From Bacillota bacterium (GTDB lineage: Bacteria; Bacillota; Clostridia; Christensenellales; Aristaeellaceae), in NCBI GenBank assembly GCA_023416655.1, contig JAEZHK010000082.1, positions 1 through 64,000 of the forward strand: a DNA stretch of 64,000 nucleotides. The letters run 5' to 3'. The position numbers and the translations under genes were made by a program. The notes under the pieces are model-generated. The model was not told the DNA's origin, did not search any database, and saw only the letters and a program-made list of their open reading frames with translations. Shown one piece after another: positions 1 to 8,071 of the stretch; within the stretch, counting starts at the first letter, position 1; each line of letters begins with the position of its first letter.

Positions 1-2
1 TT

Positions 3-884
3 TCATTCCTTTACGCTGCCCAGCATGATGCCGGAGATGAAGTAGTTCTGAAGGAACGGGTAGATCATCAGCACCGGGATCGCCGCGATGAACACCTGCG
101 CGGACTTCAGCGTCCGGTCGGAGATCACCCGCATGAGTTCCGCGTAGGCCTTGGTGATCAGCTTCGCCGTGGGCGCGACCAGCACCGCCTGCAGGTAGGT
201 CTGCAGCGGGTAGAGCGTCTGGTCGTTCATGTACAGCATGCCGTCAAACCACGCGTTCCACTGCCCCACCACCGTGAATACGATCAGCGTGGCCATCGCG
301 GGCAGCGACACGGGGATGTAGATCTGGAAGAGGATCCGCCAGTGGCCCGCGCCGTCGATGAACGCGGATTCCTCGATGTCGCAGGGCACCGAGCGGAAGA
401 AGTTGAGCATCAGAAGGATGTTGAAGACCGGCACCGCCACCGGCAGGATCAGCGCCCAGATGGTGTTGAGAAGCCCGGTGTACCGGACCACCATGTACGT
501 GGGGATCATGCCGCCGGAGAAGATCATCGTGAACACGAAGAACCACGCGAAGAAGGGCTGCGCCTTAAACTCCCGGCTGGCCTTCGACAGCGGGTACGCC
601 GCCAGCACGGTCATCAGCATGATGAACGGCACGCCCACCCCGATGCGAAAGAACGACATGCCCATCGCCCGCCAGTACTCGGCCTTGTTGAAGATAAACT
701 GGTAGGACTTCAACGTGAAGTCTACCGGCACGAGCGTCACCTTGCCCGCCGCCACCGCCGTGGACGAGGACAGCGAAAGGCACAGTACGTGGTACATCGG
801 GACCAGGCAGAGCAGCGCGTAGAACCCCAGAAGGCATGCGTTGACCACCCGGAACGCCCTTCTGGAAGGTGAATTGTCGATCAT
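3..884 (-). CDS. Carbohydrate ABC transporter permease, LplC/YtcP type
   Basis: Inner-membrane subunit of a sugar importer. The 293-residue protein has the usual six hydrophobic segments of the MalG/LplC class, starting near residue 15. A cytoplasmic EAA loop (FIDGAGHWRIL, about residue 178) would contact the ATPase. The C-terminus ends in the family's typical GI-x-LGSVKE-like tail. A GGAGGGAG ribosome site precedes the ATG at 884. It is the last gene of a minus-strand operon and follows the partner permease by 39 nt. No ATPase gene is present, as is usual for this transporter class, which shares an MsmX-like ATPase encoded elsewhere. The substrate is inferred only from the operon (a GH4 glycoside product). 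Confidence 0.93.
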   Translation of the reverse strand: MIDNSPSRRAFRVVNACLLGFYALLCLVPMYHVLCLSLSSSTAVAAGKVTLVPVDFTLKSYQFIFNKAEYWRAMGMSFFRIGVGVPFIMLMTVLAAYPLSKASREFKAQPFFAWFFVFTMIFSGGMIPTYMVVRYTGLLNTIWALILPVAVPVFNILLMLNFFRSVPCDIEESAFIDGAGHWRILFQIYIPVSLPAMATLIVFTVVGQWNAWFDGMLYMNDQTLYPLQTYLQAVLVAPTAKLITKAYAELMRVISDRTLKSAQVFIAAIPVLMIYPFLQNYFISGIMLGSVKE

Positions 885-923
885 TTTCCCACTCCCTCCG
901 ACGGGTCGGCGCTTTGGAAAATA

Positions 924-1865
924 TCAGAAAATGCGGTAATCCGCAACCTTGTAGGCGATCCAATAGGACAGCGACACCATCACAAACGACACCACCGAGC
1001 GGAACAGGCCCACCGCTGCGCCCAGCGAGTACTGCGCGCCCCGAAGACCCGCGCGGTAGACCCAGGTGTCGATGACATCGCCGGTCGAGTAGACCACGGG
1101 ACTGTACAGCATCAGAATCTGCTCGAAACCCGCGTTCAGAATGTAGCCCATCGACAAGACCACCATCAGAATGATGGTCGGCGACATGCCGGGGAGCGTG
1201 ATGTACCAGGTCTGCTTGAGGCGGCCCGCGCCGTCCATGGCGGCGGCCTCATAGAGCGAGGGGTTGATGTTGGAAATGGCAGCCAGGAACACGATGGTGC
1301 CAAAACCGGTCTGCTGCCAGGTCTCGGTCCAGACCAGCGTCCACGGAAACAATTTGGCGTTTGCCAGGAGCACGATGGGCTTGAAACCCAGATAACCTAT
1401 CACAACGTTCATCAGGCCGTCCCGGGCCATGACATCCCGGAGGATGCCGCCCAGGATGACCCAGGACAGAAAGTACGGAAAGTAGATGGTGGTCTGCACC
1501 ACACGCTTAAAGCGGCGGGAACGGACCTCGTTTAAGAGGATGGCCACCAGGATCGCGGCCAGGGTCTCCACGATGATCTTCCAGATGGCGATGTAGAAGG
1601 TGTTCCACACCACTTCCTTGATGTCGGGCATGGAGAGGATGCGCTGGAAGTTCGCCCAGCCCACCCACTGGGACCTCAAAAAGCCCATGGCGGGCTCAAA
1701 CTTCTGAAACGCCATGACCAGGCCGAACATCGGCCCGTAGCAGTAGATGAGCGCGAGAAGCGCCGGCGGCAGGATCATCAGGTACAGCGGCAGCGACCGC
1801 CGGGTGATGATGGGCCTGCACGCGCGGCACGAGGCCGGCAGGGAGCCGGGGGTTGCTCGGTTCAT
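924..1865 (-). CDS. Carbohydrate ABC transporter permease, LplB type
   Basis: Partner permease of a sugar importer, 313 residues from the ATG at 1865. GGAGGT lies just upstream of that start; an open frame reaching 2096 has no such site and crosses a hairpin array, so I prefer the shorter start. Six transmembrane segments are visible, the first being LYLMILPPALLALIYCYGP-like. The EAA loop reads EAAAMDGAGRLKQ. The N-terminal LplB-type segment fits its pairing with an LplA-size binding protein (562 residues). It is separated from the binding-protein gene by about 290 nt holding several stem-loops, which probably set the transcript ratio of binding protein to permease. Confidence 0.93.
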   Translation of the reverse strand: MNRATPGSLPASCRACRPIITRRSLPLYLMILPPALLALIYCYGPMFGLVMAFQKFEPAMGFLRSQWVGWANFQRILSMPDIKEVVWNTFYIAIWKIIVETLAAILVAILLNEVRSRRFKRVVQTTIYFPYFLSWVILGGILRDVMARDGLMNVVIGYLGFKPIVLLANAKLFPWTLVWTETWQQTGFGTIVFLAAISNINPSLYEAAAMDGAGRLKQTWYITLPGMSPTIILMVVLSMGYILNAGFEQILMLYSPVVYSTGDVIDTWVYRAGLRGAQYSLGAAVGLFRSVVSFVMVSLSYWIAYKVADYRIF

Positions 1866-1882
1866 GGTCTGACCTCCTGTGC

Positions 1883-2150
1883 CCGTCCAATTGAATCCCC
1901 CGGGAGAGCGTCGAGAGGGCCGAAGCCCTCTTGATTTTCCACCAAATCCAGCGGCATGTACGGTGGATTTGGCTTTCCCCCAAAGGCCGAGCTTGCCCGG
2001 CCAACGGGGAAAGCATTCCCGACCCGGTTTCCGCCCGAAAGCGCTCGCAAGCGTTTTAGGAAACCGGCTCCGTTCCCTGGCGGATGAAATCCGCAAGCGG
2101 CTTTCATCCGCGCGTCCCGGGGCGTCCGCGCGAGCGGGCGCCCCGGAATA
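1883..2150 (-). repeat. Intergenic multi-hairpin array F between binding-protein and permease genes
   Basis: Six consecutive inverted repeats fill the gap. Arms pair at 1915-1930 (GAGGGC/GCCCTC), 1942-1972 (CCAAATCC/GGATTTGG), 1972-2013 (GCTTTCCCC/GGGGAAAGC), 2024-2067 (CCGGTTTCC/GGAAACCGG), 2081-2109 (CGGATGAAA/TTTCATCCG) and about 2116-2145 (GGGGCG/CGCCCC). No reading frame looks real here. The GATGAAA stem resembles the first stem of the five-copy element described elsewhere. The GGGGAAAGC stem, read on the minus strand, shares its inner GGGCAAGC...CCTTTGGGGGA layout with a stem at 22,742-22,782. A role in mRNA stability or attenuation is inference. Confidence 0.75.
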
Positions 2151-2159
2151 AACATTGGT

Positions 2160-3848
2160 TCAGTTCGCCTCGAACGCGGCCTGGATGCTCTTGGCGCCCT
2201 TGGCCTGGAACCAGGCGGTCATCTCCGCGCCGACGGTGGGCGCGTAGATTTCGTCGTAGAGCTTGAGGAACGCGTCATACTCGGAGATGTCGCCGCCCAT
2301 CGCGACGGTGAGGAACATGGTGTCCCACGCCTTCTTGAGGATGGAGTCGTTCTCGAGCATGAGGTCGGTGGTGTCGCCGTCATACTCGTTCATCTGCATG
2401 AGCTTGTTCTTCATGTAGTAGTTCTGCACGCCCAGGCAGCCGTCGTCGGTGTAGGAGCGGTAGGCCGGGAAGCCGGACTTGTCCTTGTTGTCACGGAAGG
2501 CGACGGCCTGATCGTAGAACATCTTGTAGGCGACGCTGAGCTTTGAGGTGTCGCCGGTCTTCATGGCTTCGCTGATCGCCAGGTAGCCCTCGTAGTTGAA
2601 GGAGGGGTTGTAGATCAGCAGCGGATAGGCCAGGAAGATCTGGTTGTTGTCCACGGGGTCGGTATTGTACTCGCCAAACTCCATGGTCTCGGGGTTGTTG
2701 TTGAGGTCGTGGTAGAGGTTGGCCATCTTGACGGCGGCTTCCGGATGCTCCACGCCCTTCTTCGCCACGATGATGTTGTTGACGAAGTACATATTGTTCG
2801 AGGTCTTCGCGGGCTTGTCGTCACAGGAGACGACGGGCACCGGCACCCAGTCGGCGCTGGGGTTCATGTCCAGGTGCAGCACCAGCGGCCAGTAGGCGCC
2901 CCACAGGTCCATGAACACGATGCCGGCCTTGTCGTTGAACAGGTCCTGGCGCATCATCTCTTCGTCATAGGTGGCGAAGTCCGGGTGGAAGTAGCCCTTC
3001 TGGTAGTACTCCTGCAGCTTCACAAGCGCCGCGCGGGTGCTCTCGCGGTAATCCGGGCCGAACATGGCGCTCTGCAGCTTGTCGGTTCCCTCCACCGCCC
3101 ACTGGTTGGGGTAGGTGTGGAACATGTTGAAGAAGGACGGGTTCAGGCCCCACACGAGCGAAGTGGGGTTGGCGCCCGCCGCCGCCACGGCGTAGGTGTC
3201 ATTCGCGCCGTTGCCGTCCGGGTCTTTGTTGACAAAGGCGTCCATGATGACCTCGAGGTCGGCCAGCGTCTTCGGGGTCTCAAGGCCCAGGTTCTTGAGC
3301 CAGTCGGCGCGGATCCAGATCATCTGGCAGGTGTCGTGGTAGGTGAAGCCGTTGGTCAGGCCGTAGGTCTTGCCGTCGCGGGTGGCGACATCGAGCAGCG
3401 ACGCATAGTCGCCCGTCAGGTACTTCTTGGTGTACTTGGAGGCGTACTGCTCGATCTCGTCCGTCAGGTCCTCCAGCATGTCGGCCTTGTACAGCATCTC
3501 GAACTGCTTGCGGTTGACCGCGAAGAAGTCCGGCAGGTCGCCGGAGGCGATCATGACGTTCATCTTCTCTTCGCCCTGAGAGCCGGGGCAGGTCCACAGG
3601 AAGTTGTACTTGATGCCCAGCGTCTCTTCCCAGCGGCGGGTGTAGACGTTGCTCCCGATGTCGTCGCCGGCCGGGAACCAGAACGCGCCGTCGTTGGCGG
3701 TATGCACCATGGTGACGGAGATGGGCGGGTCGTACTTTCCGAGGGGGTCCTGGGCCGGTTCGGCGCTGGGGTCGAGCTGGCTGGCGAAGGCCGCCCCGGT
3801 CAGGATGAGCAGGAGCGCGAGGGCCACGGACAGGATCCTGAGCTTCAT
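2160..3848 (-). CDS. Extracellular sugar-binding protein, LplA type
   Basis: Lipoprotein-like or secreted solute-binding component of the importer, 562 residues, within the size range of LplA/family-1 binding proteins. The N-terminus has a basic start, a leucine-rich core and an A-F-A-S cleavage region at about residues 20-23; I see no clear lipobox cysteine. Aromatic-rich segments such as QMIWIRADWLKNLG are typical of this family. A strong AAGGAGGA site precedes the ATG at 3848. It follows the methyltransferase gene by 128 nt, a gap holding a 10-bp stem-loop. The ligand cannot be read from sequence; the operon suggests a glycoside or oligosaccharide cleaved by the upstream GH4 enzyme. Confidence 0.93.
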   Translation of the reverse strand: MKLRILSVALALLLILTGAAFASQLDPSAEPAQDPLGKYDPPISVTMVHTANDGAFWFPAGDDIGSNVYTRRWEETLGIKYNFLWTCPGSQGEEKMNVMIASGDLPDFFAVNRKQFEMLYKADMLEDLTDEIEQYASKYTKKYLTGDYASLLDVATRDGKTYGLTNGFTYHDTCQMIWIRADWLKNLGLETPKTLADLEVIMDAFVNKDPDGNGANDTYAVAAAGANPTSLVWGLNPSFFNMFHTYPNQWAVEGTDKLQSAMFGPDYRESTRAALVKLQEYYQKGYFHPDFATYDEEMMRQDLFNDKAGIVFMDLWGAYWPLVLHLDMNPSADWVPVPVVSCDDKPAKTSNNMYFVNNIIVAKKGVEHPEAAVKMANLYHDLNNNPETMEFGEYNTDPVDNNQIFLAYPLLIYNPSFNYEGYLAISEAMKTGDTSKLSVAYKMFYDQAVAFRDNKDKSGFPAYRSYTDDGCLGVQNYYMKNKLMQMNEYDGDTTDLMLENDSILKKAWDTMFLTVAMGGDISEYDAFLKLYDEIYAPTVGAEMTAWFQAKGAKSIQAAFEAN

Positions 3849-3906
3849 GTGTCTAGTCCTCCTTTTCCATATTCAAAGAGTGCTTGCTCTCGGGATTCGG
3901 ATCAGG

Positions 3907-3940
3907 GCAATCGCTTCCGACCAATGTCGTAAGCGATTGC
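3907..3940 (-). other. Stem-loop between methyltransferase and binding-protein genes
   Basis: A perfect 10-bp inverted repeat (GCAATCGCTT/AAGCGATTGC) with a 14-nt loop lies in the 128-nt gap. It lacks a T-tract on the minus strand, so it is more likely a processing or stability element than a terminator. Confidence 0.5.
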
Positions 3941-3976
3941 GGGGGGACGGGGCGGAATAGATCGACGGAGATCGGC

Positions 3977-5374
3977 TCAGGTTTTTTTCCTGAGTGCCTT
4001 GAGCGTGTCCTGATAGATTCGGTCAATTTCTTCCGCTCTCGCAGCGTCCAGCACCGGGTCCATGGTCTCGTACCCGGCGGAGACCTTTTCCACGACCTCG
4101 TGGGCGCGGGCGTAGAGGTCGGGCGTTTCCTTGCGCCGCCACGGCTCCCACTGGTCGCGCCAGAGCGTGCGGGACGGGGCCTCCCAATAGCTTCGACGCA
4201 TGTGCTCCAGTGTGTGCTCCTCGGCGAAGAAGTTGCCCGCGATGCCGACCTCCTGGATGAGGGGCAGCGCGTCCGGATCGTAGTACACGCCCTGCCGCAC
4301 GAAGTTGTAGGCGTCCAGCCAGTCGTTGTCAATGACCAGCTGCTCCAGGCTCACGCCCTGGTCCGCGCCCACGATGCCCTGACAGCCGATGCCGTTGGTG
4401 CCGGAGAGCACCGCGAAGAGCCCATTGAACGCCTTCTCGAAGCCGCACTGGTAGTCGGGCAGGCAGGCGTCGGACAGCGCCGAATTCGAGCCGCCACCCC
4501 AGCCGTAGAAGCGCCCCATCTGGCCGGAGACCATGCCGAACAGCGCCTGCGTGGGCGAGCCGAAGGAGCAGAGCGTGGTGCGAAGATCCATGGTGTGGCT
4601 GGAAAAGCTCAGGTAGTTGGAGAACTTTCCGGAAATGGCGTAGATGACCACGTTGGTGCCGGTGACCTCCGCCAGCTCCAATACGCAGGTGCCCCACAGG
4701 CTCATCGGCCCGGTCGCGCCGGACACCACCATCGGCGCGGTGCCGATGGGCATGCCCGCCTCCGCGAACACCAGCGCCATCGAAAGCGAAGAACCCATGA
4801 AGCCCAGCGGGCTGATGGTCTCGAGCAGGTAACCCGGCTTCTGGCCCATGACCCGGCCCATCTCGATGATGCCACGGCCGCTCTCCGGCGAGAGGATGTA
4901 GGTGCCGCCGGGATTCTTGGAATACAGGTACAGCTCCCGGAAGGAGGCGATGTCGGTTTCGTTGTACGCACGGTCCTTGGGGATGACCACCGCTGAAGAA
5001 TTCCAGATGTTTTTGAGCGTGTCGGTCACCCGCGCGCCCTTGCGCACGTCCATCATGGTGCCTTCCCGGCGCACATTGCCCGGATAGTCCACGATGAACA
5101 CCTGCGTGGACACGCTGCCCTTGATGACGCTTGCCTCTTCGGGCACCGGCTCTTTGGGCTTGAAGGTTGTGAGAAGCTCCTGGGTCAGCGCGCGGGGCAC
5201 TTTCACCCGCTGCGCCGCGTGGTCGACCACGCAGCCGATTTTTTCGCAGGCCTTAAGCACCTTCGCATGGGGCACGCTCATGCCGACGGTCTCGAGAACC
5301 GTCAGCGATTCCTCGTGCAGCTTCAGCACCTCGGCCTCCGTCAGGACGTCGACAAATTTCCGCACCATCGCCAT
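3977..5374 (-). CDS. Trimethylamine methyltransferase (MttB) superfamily protein, non-pyrrolysine
   Basis: A 465-residue member of the MttB superfamily, TIM-barrel enzymes that move a methyl group from quaternary or tertiary amines to a corrinoid protein. The N-terminus (LTEAEVLKLHEESLTVLETVG) and glycine-rich barrel segments match the family. The frame is open throughout with no internal UAG, so it belongs to the non-pyrrolysine branch (MtgB/MtpB/MtcB-like), whose members demethylate betaines or carnitine. Its start shares one base with the upstream kinase stop (TGATG), indicating translational coupling. No corrinoid protein or corrinoid:H4-folate methyltransferase gene is in the window, so the methyl acceptor must be encoded elsewhere or the chemistry differs. 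The sugar-operon setting is unusual. Confidence 0.85.
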   Translation of the reverse strand: MAMVRKFVDVLTEAEVLKLHEESLTVLETVGMSVPHAKVLKACEKIGCVVDHAAQRVKVPRALTQELLTTFKPKEPVPEEASVIKGSVSTQVFIVDYPGNVRREGTMMDVRKGARVTDTLKNIWNSSAVVIPKDRAYNETDIASFRELYLYSKNPGGTYILSPESGRGIIEMGRVMGQKPGYLLETISPLGFMGSSLSMALVFAEAGMPIGTAPMVVSGATGPMSLWGTCVLELAEVTGTNVVIYAISGKFSNYLSFSSHTMDLRTTLCSFGSPTQALFGMVSGQMGRFYGWGGGSNSALSDACLPDYQCGFEKAFNGLFAVLSGTNGIGCQGIVGADQGVSLEQLVIDNDWLDAYNFVRQGVYYDPDALPLIQEVGIAGNFFAEEHTLEHMRRSYWEAPSRTLWRDQWEPWRRKETPDLYARAHEVVEKVSAGYETMDPVLDAARAEEIDRIYQDTLKALRKKT

Positions 5375-6495
5375 CAGATTGCCTCCTCTATCTTGCGCCC
5401 CGCGCCCGACCAGAAAGCCGCCGAGCGCTCGATTTCTTCCGTGATGTCTTGAAGGCCAGCGCAGCGCCCGCGGCGCACATAGTGGCCGGACGCGGCGTTG
5501 CCGGTCATAAGGCAGCCATGCCCGTCCAGGCCCGCCAGCATACCCAGCATGAACCCGGCGTTGAAGTTGTCGCCGCCGCCGGTCAAGAGCACCGGGTTTT
5601 CCGCCAGCCGGGTGGCGAGGGTCTCTTCCCCTTCCGGCCCCAGCACACGAGCGTAGCGCAGCGAGTGGTGGACCAGAAGGTCGACGCAGCCTGTTTTATT
5701 GAGCGCGTCCGCCCTGTCTGAGAGCGAACCGCCGGGCGCGAGGCCCGCCTTGTCGGTCAGCGAGGAAAGCTCGCCGTCGTTGACGGACAGCACCGTCTTT
5801 GCCTGCCGTTTCAGAAGGCTCAGGGTTTCCATTAGGTCCCGGACTTCCTCGCCGCTTCGGTGGGTCATGTCGGCGGTGTCGCAGAACACGTACCGGGGCT
5901 TTTTCGAAAGCGTCGGCAATAGCTCTTCCGCGATGCCGCGCCAGAGCGCGCGCATCTCGGACACCTCGCCCCAGTTGAGCAGCGCCAGCACGTCCGCGCC
6001 CTCCAGCGCTTTTGCGAGCTTCGGTTCGCCCGCGCGGCGCAGAAACGCCTCGTAGGTCATGCCGGACAGGCCGCCGCTGTCCGAGAGGAAGAGCTTGCAG
6101 GCGTCGAACTCCACCGCCAGGCAGTAGCCGGGCTCGCCGTAGGAGACCAGCCGCGCGCCCTCCTTCAGCGGCTCAAACGCCTCGGAGACGTTGGGGAAGC
6201 CCAGCGTGCCCACGCAGGTGCACTGCACGCCCATGCCCATGAGCGCGATCGCCGTGTTGGGCATGTTGCCGCCGGGCCGGGCCTGTACGCCGTCGAGCGA
6301 AAGGTAGGCGCTATTTTCGCGCCTCTCCGTCAGAAACCTTGCCATCTCGTCCATCGTCCCCAGCGGCCGCCCGTCTGGGCCTGCCGCGCGGTGGGCGATC
6401 CGGTCTACAAAGCCGTCCAAGCCCAGCACGGCGCGGGGCGCGCGGGATTGAAGCGCGTGCCGTTTCAGCCGCGCGAGTACCTCGGGCACATTCAT
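5374..6495 (-). CDS. PfkB-family carbohydrate kinase
   Basis: ATP-dependent sugar kinase of the ribokinase/PfkB fold, 373 residues from the ATG at 6495 (GAAGGTG upstream). The substrate-side glycine motif appears as ARPGGNMPNTA, and the C-terminal catalytic signature as LTGGGDNFNAGF. The catalytic Asp is present, with GGGD replacing the commoner GAGD. The N-terminal region (VLGLDGFVDRI) suits a PfkB subfamily with an unusually acidic lid. It probably phosphorylates the monosaccharide released by the GH4 enzyme encoded 50 nt upstream. Its stop overlaps the methyltransferase start by one base. The exact sugar is unknown; a hexosamine is possible given the co-regulated nagB-like gene. Confidence 0.88.
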   Translation of the reverse strand: MNVPEVLARLKRHALQSRAPRAVLGLDGFVDRIAHRAAGPDGRPLGTMDEMARFLTERRENSAYLSLDGVQARPGGNMPNTAIALMGMGVQCTCVGTLGFPNVSEAFEPLKEGARLVSYGEPGYCLAVEFDACKLFLSDSGGLSGMTYEAFLRRAGEPKLAKALEGADVLALLNWGEVSEMRALWRGIAEELLPTLSKKPRYVFCDTADMTHRSGEEVRDLMETLSLLKRQAKTVLSVNDGELSSLTDKAGLAPGGSLSDRADALNKTGCVDLLVHHSLRYARVLGPEGEETLATRLAENPVLLTGGGDNFNAGFMLGMLAGLDGHGCLMTGNAASGHYVRRGRCAGLQDITEEIERSAAFWSGAGRKIEEAI

Positions 6496-6545
6496 CGTAT
6501 CAACACCTTCGTCCCGTATCGGGTTTCGGCTGCCAGCGAAGCCAC

Positions 6546-7934
6546 CTACCAGCGAAGCTCCGGCAGGATCTCCGCCTGGCGGTCGCACATCTCGTTGATG
6601 AGGGCGACGGCGTTGTTGTAGGTGGAGACGGTGGGGTCGATCAGCATCGCCTGCAAGAGCTTGTGGCGGGATTTTTCCACGTAGGCTTCGATCAGCAGCT
6701 GCGCGATCACGCCCTGCGTTGAGATCATGTGGGCGATGGCGGCGGGCAGCGGCTTCTCGGCCGCCACCGGATGGATGCCGCGGCCGTCCACCAGCGCGGG
6801 CACCTCCACCACCATGTCCGCGGGCAGGTTCGAGATGAGCGCGCGGTTTGGGACGTTGACCGCGCCGATCAGGCGGGGCTTGTCAAAGTGGATCGCCTCG
6901 GCGATGGGGATGCCGTACTCGTTCGAGCCGCGGAGCTGCCCGTCCTTCAGGCGGAAGATGGCCTCAAAGCCCGGGTCGCCGTTGCCCTCCGGCTTTTCCT
7001 TGGGGAAGAGCTCGCGGGCGGTGGGGTTCGAGGAGAAGCTGTAGACGAACTCCGGCACCTGGCCGCCGTGCCAGGGGTCGCTCCGGACGGGATCGAAGAA
7101 GTACTGGATCTTGGTCGAGGCCAGCATTTCGTCGCTCCAGGCGATGTATTCGCCGATGTGGTTGGTGCCCGGGTAGGGGTACAGCCCGAACGCGCGGAAC
7201 ATGAGCCGGGAGAGGCCCAGCTCGTCCCAGTGGGCCAGCCAGTCCATCCTGCCTTCCTTTTCGCGCAGCAGCGGGTACAGGTCCTCCCCGGTCGAGCGGC
7301 TTTCGATCTTCGTGAACCAGCCGAAGTGGTTGAGGCCTGAGACCTGGGTGACCAGTTCCTCCTTGGGCAGTTCCAGGATGGCGGACAGCTGGTCCACCCC
7401 CATGCCCTCGCCGTGGCAAAGCCCCACGACCTTGGCCTTTGTGAGCTTGTTGACCGCCTCGACCAGCTTGGCCTCGGGGTTTGTGTAGTTTAGTAGATAC
7501 GCGCCCGGGCACACCTTCTCCATCGTCCGCGCGATTTCGAGGGTGGGGCCGAGGTTTCGGAGCGTGTGGAACATGCCGCCCGGCCCGCCGTTTTCGCCGT
7601 ACACCTGGCGGAAGCCGTAGCGGCGCGGGATGTGGAAGTCCATCGACCAGTAGCGGTAGCGGTCCACTTCGATGGCGGAGACGACGAAGTCCGCGCCGTC
7701 GAGCGCCCTTTGAAGGTCGGTGGTGGCGGTGAGCTTGACGTCCCGCCCGCAGGCGGCGACAGCTTCGCGAGCGAACTTCTCGCTGACCCGGAGCGCGTCC
7801 TCCGCGATGTCCATCAGCGCGATCTCAAGCGCCACGGACTTGAAAGACTCATTCAGCAGGATATCCCCCAGCGTCGCGGGGCAAAAACACACGCTTCCGG
7901 CGCCCACGATGGCGAACTTGACGGCTTTGGACAT
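6546..7934 (-). CDS. Glycoside hydrolase family 4 enzyme (CHGE subtype; uronidase-like)
   Basis: NAD+- and Mn2+-dependent glycosidase, 462 residues. It has an N-terminal Rossmann motif (IVGAGS), the family signature NYTNPEA (residues 149-155), the metal ligand pair C173-H174 in GLCHGEG, and H203 in GLNHFGWF. In GH4 the residues after Cys-His track specificity: CHE fits alpha-glucosidases, CHS alpha-galactosidases, and CHG fits alpha-glucuronidase and LplD-like alpha-galacturonidase. So this is probably a uronidase, although substrate shifts occur in the family. It is the first gene of the six-gene operon, behind a consensus promoter with a ROK-type operator, and has an AAGGAGG site. Confidence 0.9.
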   Translation of the reverse strand: MSKAVKFAIVGAGSVCFCPATLGDILLNESFKSVALEIALMDIAEDALRVSEKFAREAVAACGRDVKLTATTDLQRALDGADFVVSAIEVDRYRYWSMDFHIPRRYGFRQVYGENGGPGGMFHTLRNLGPTLEIARTMEKVCPGAYLLNYTNPEAKLVEAVNKLTKAKVVGLCHGEGMGVDQLSAILELPKEELVTQVSGLNHFGWFTKIESRSTGEDLYPLLREKEGRMDWLAHWDELGLSRLMFRAFGLYPYPGTNHIGEYIAWSDEMLASTKIQYFFDPVRSDPWHGGQVPEFVYSFSSNPTARELFPKEKPEGNGDPGFEAIFRLKDGQLRGSNEYGIPIAEAIHFDKPRLIGAVNVPNRALISNLPADMVVEVPALVDGRGIHPVAAEKPLPAAIAHMISTQGVIAQLLIEAYVEKSRHKLLQAMLIDPTVSTYNNAVALINEMCDRQAEILPELRW

Positions 7935-7954
7935 GGGCGGTTCCTCCTTGGAAA

Positions 7955-8008
7955 CATTTATTAAATAACTTTATTTAGTATTATAACCGTTTACATTTCC
8001 GTTGTCAA
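7955..8008 (-). promoter_or_regulatory. Sigma-A promoter with ROK-type operator for the GH4 operon
   Basis: On the minus strand TTGACA (8003-8008), a 17-nt spacer and TATAAT (7980-7985) form a perfect consensus promoter. Directly downstream, 7957-7979 holds an AT-rich palindrome-like block (AAATAAAGTTATTTAATAAA) in an otherwise GC-rich region. It matches 14 of 18 positions of a block at the same place after the nagB promoter. The adjacent ROK gene is the likely binder. Confidence 0.8.
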
Positions 8009-8071
8009 CGCAAAAATATCAGCGCGGATTTGTGCAATCCGCGCCGTTTCCCTATCATAGGATTGAATTTT

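Noticed and set aside
2709..3932. A 407-codon plus-strand open frame opposite the LplA-type gene
   Set aside because: Val/Gly/Arg-rich, no motif, no ribosome site.
3977..5374. Pyrrolysine-containing MttB
   Set aside because: No in-frame UAG interrupts or extends the gene; the stop is TGA. It fits the non-pyrrolysine branch.
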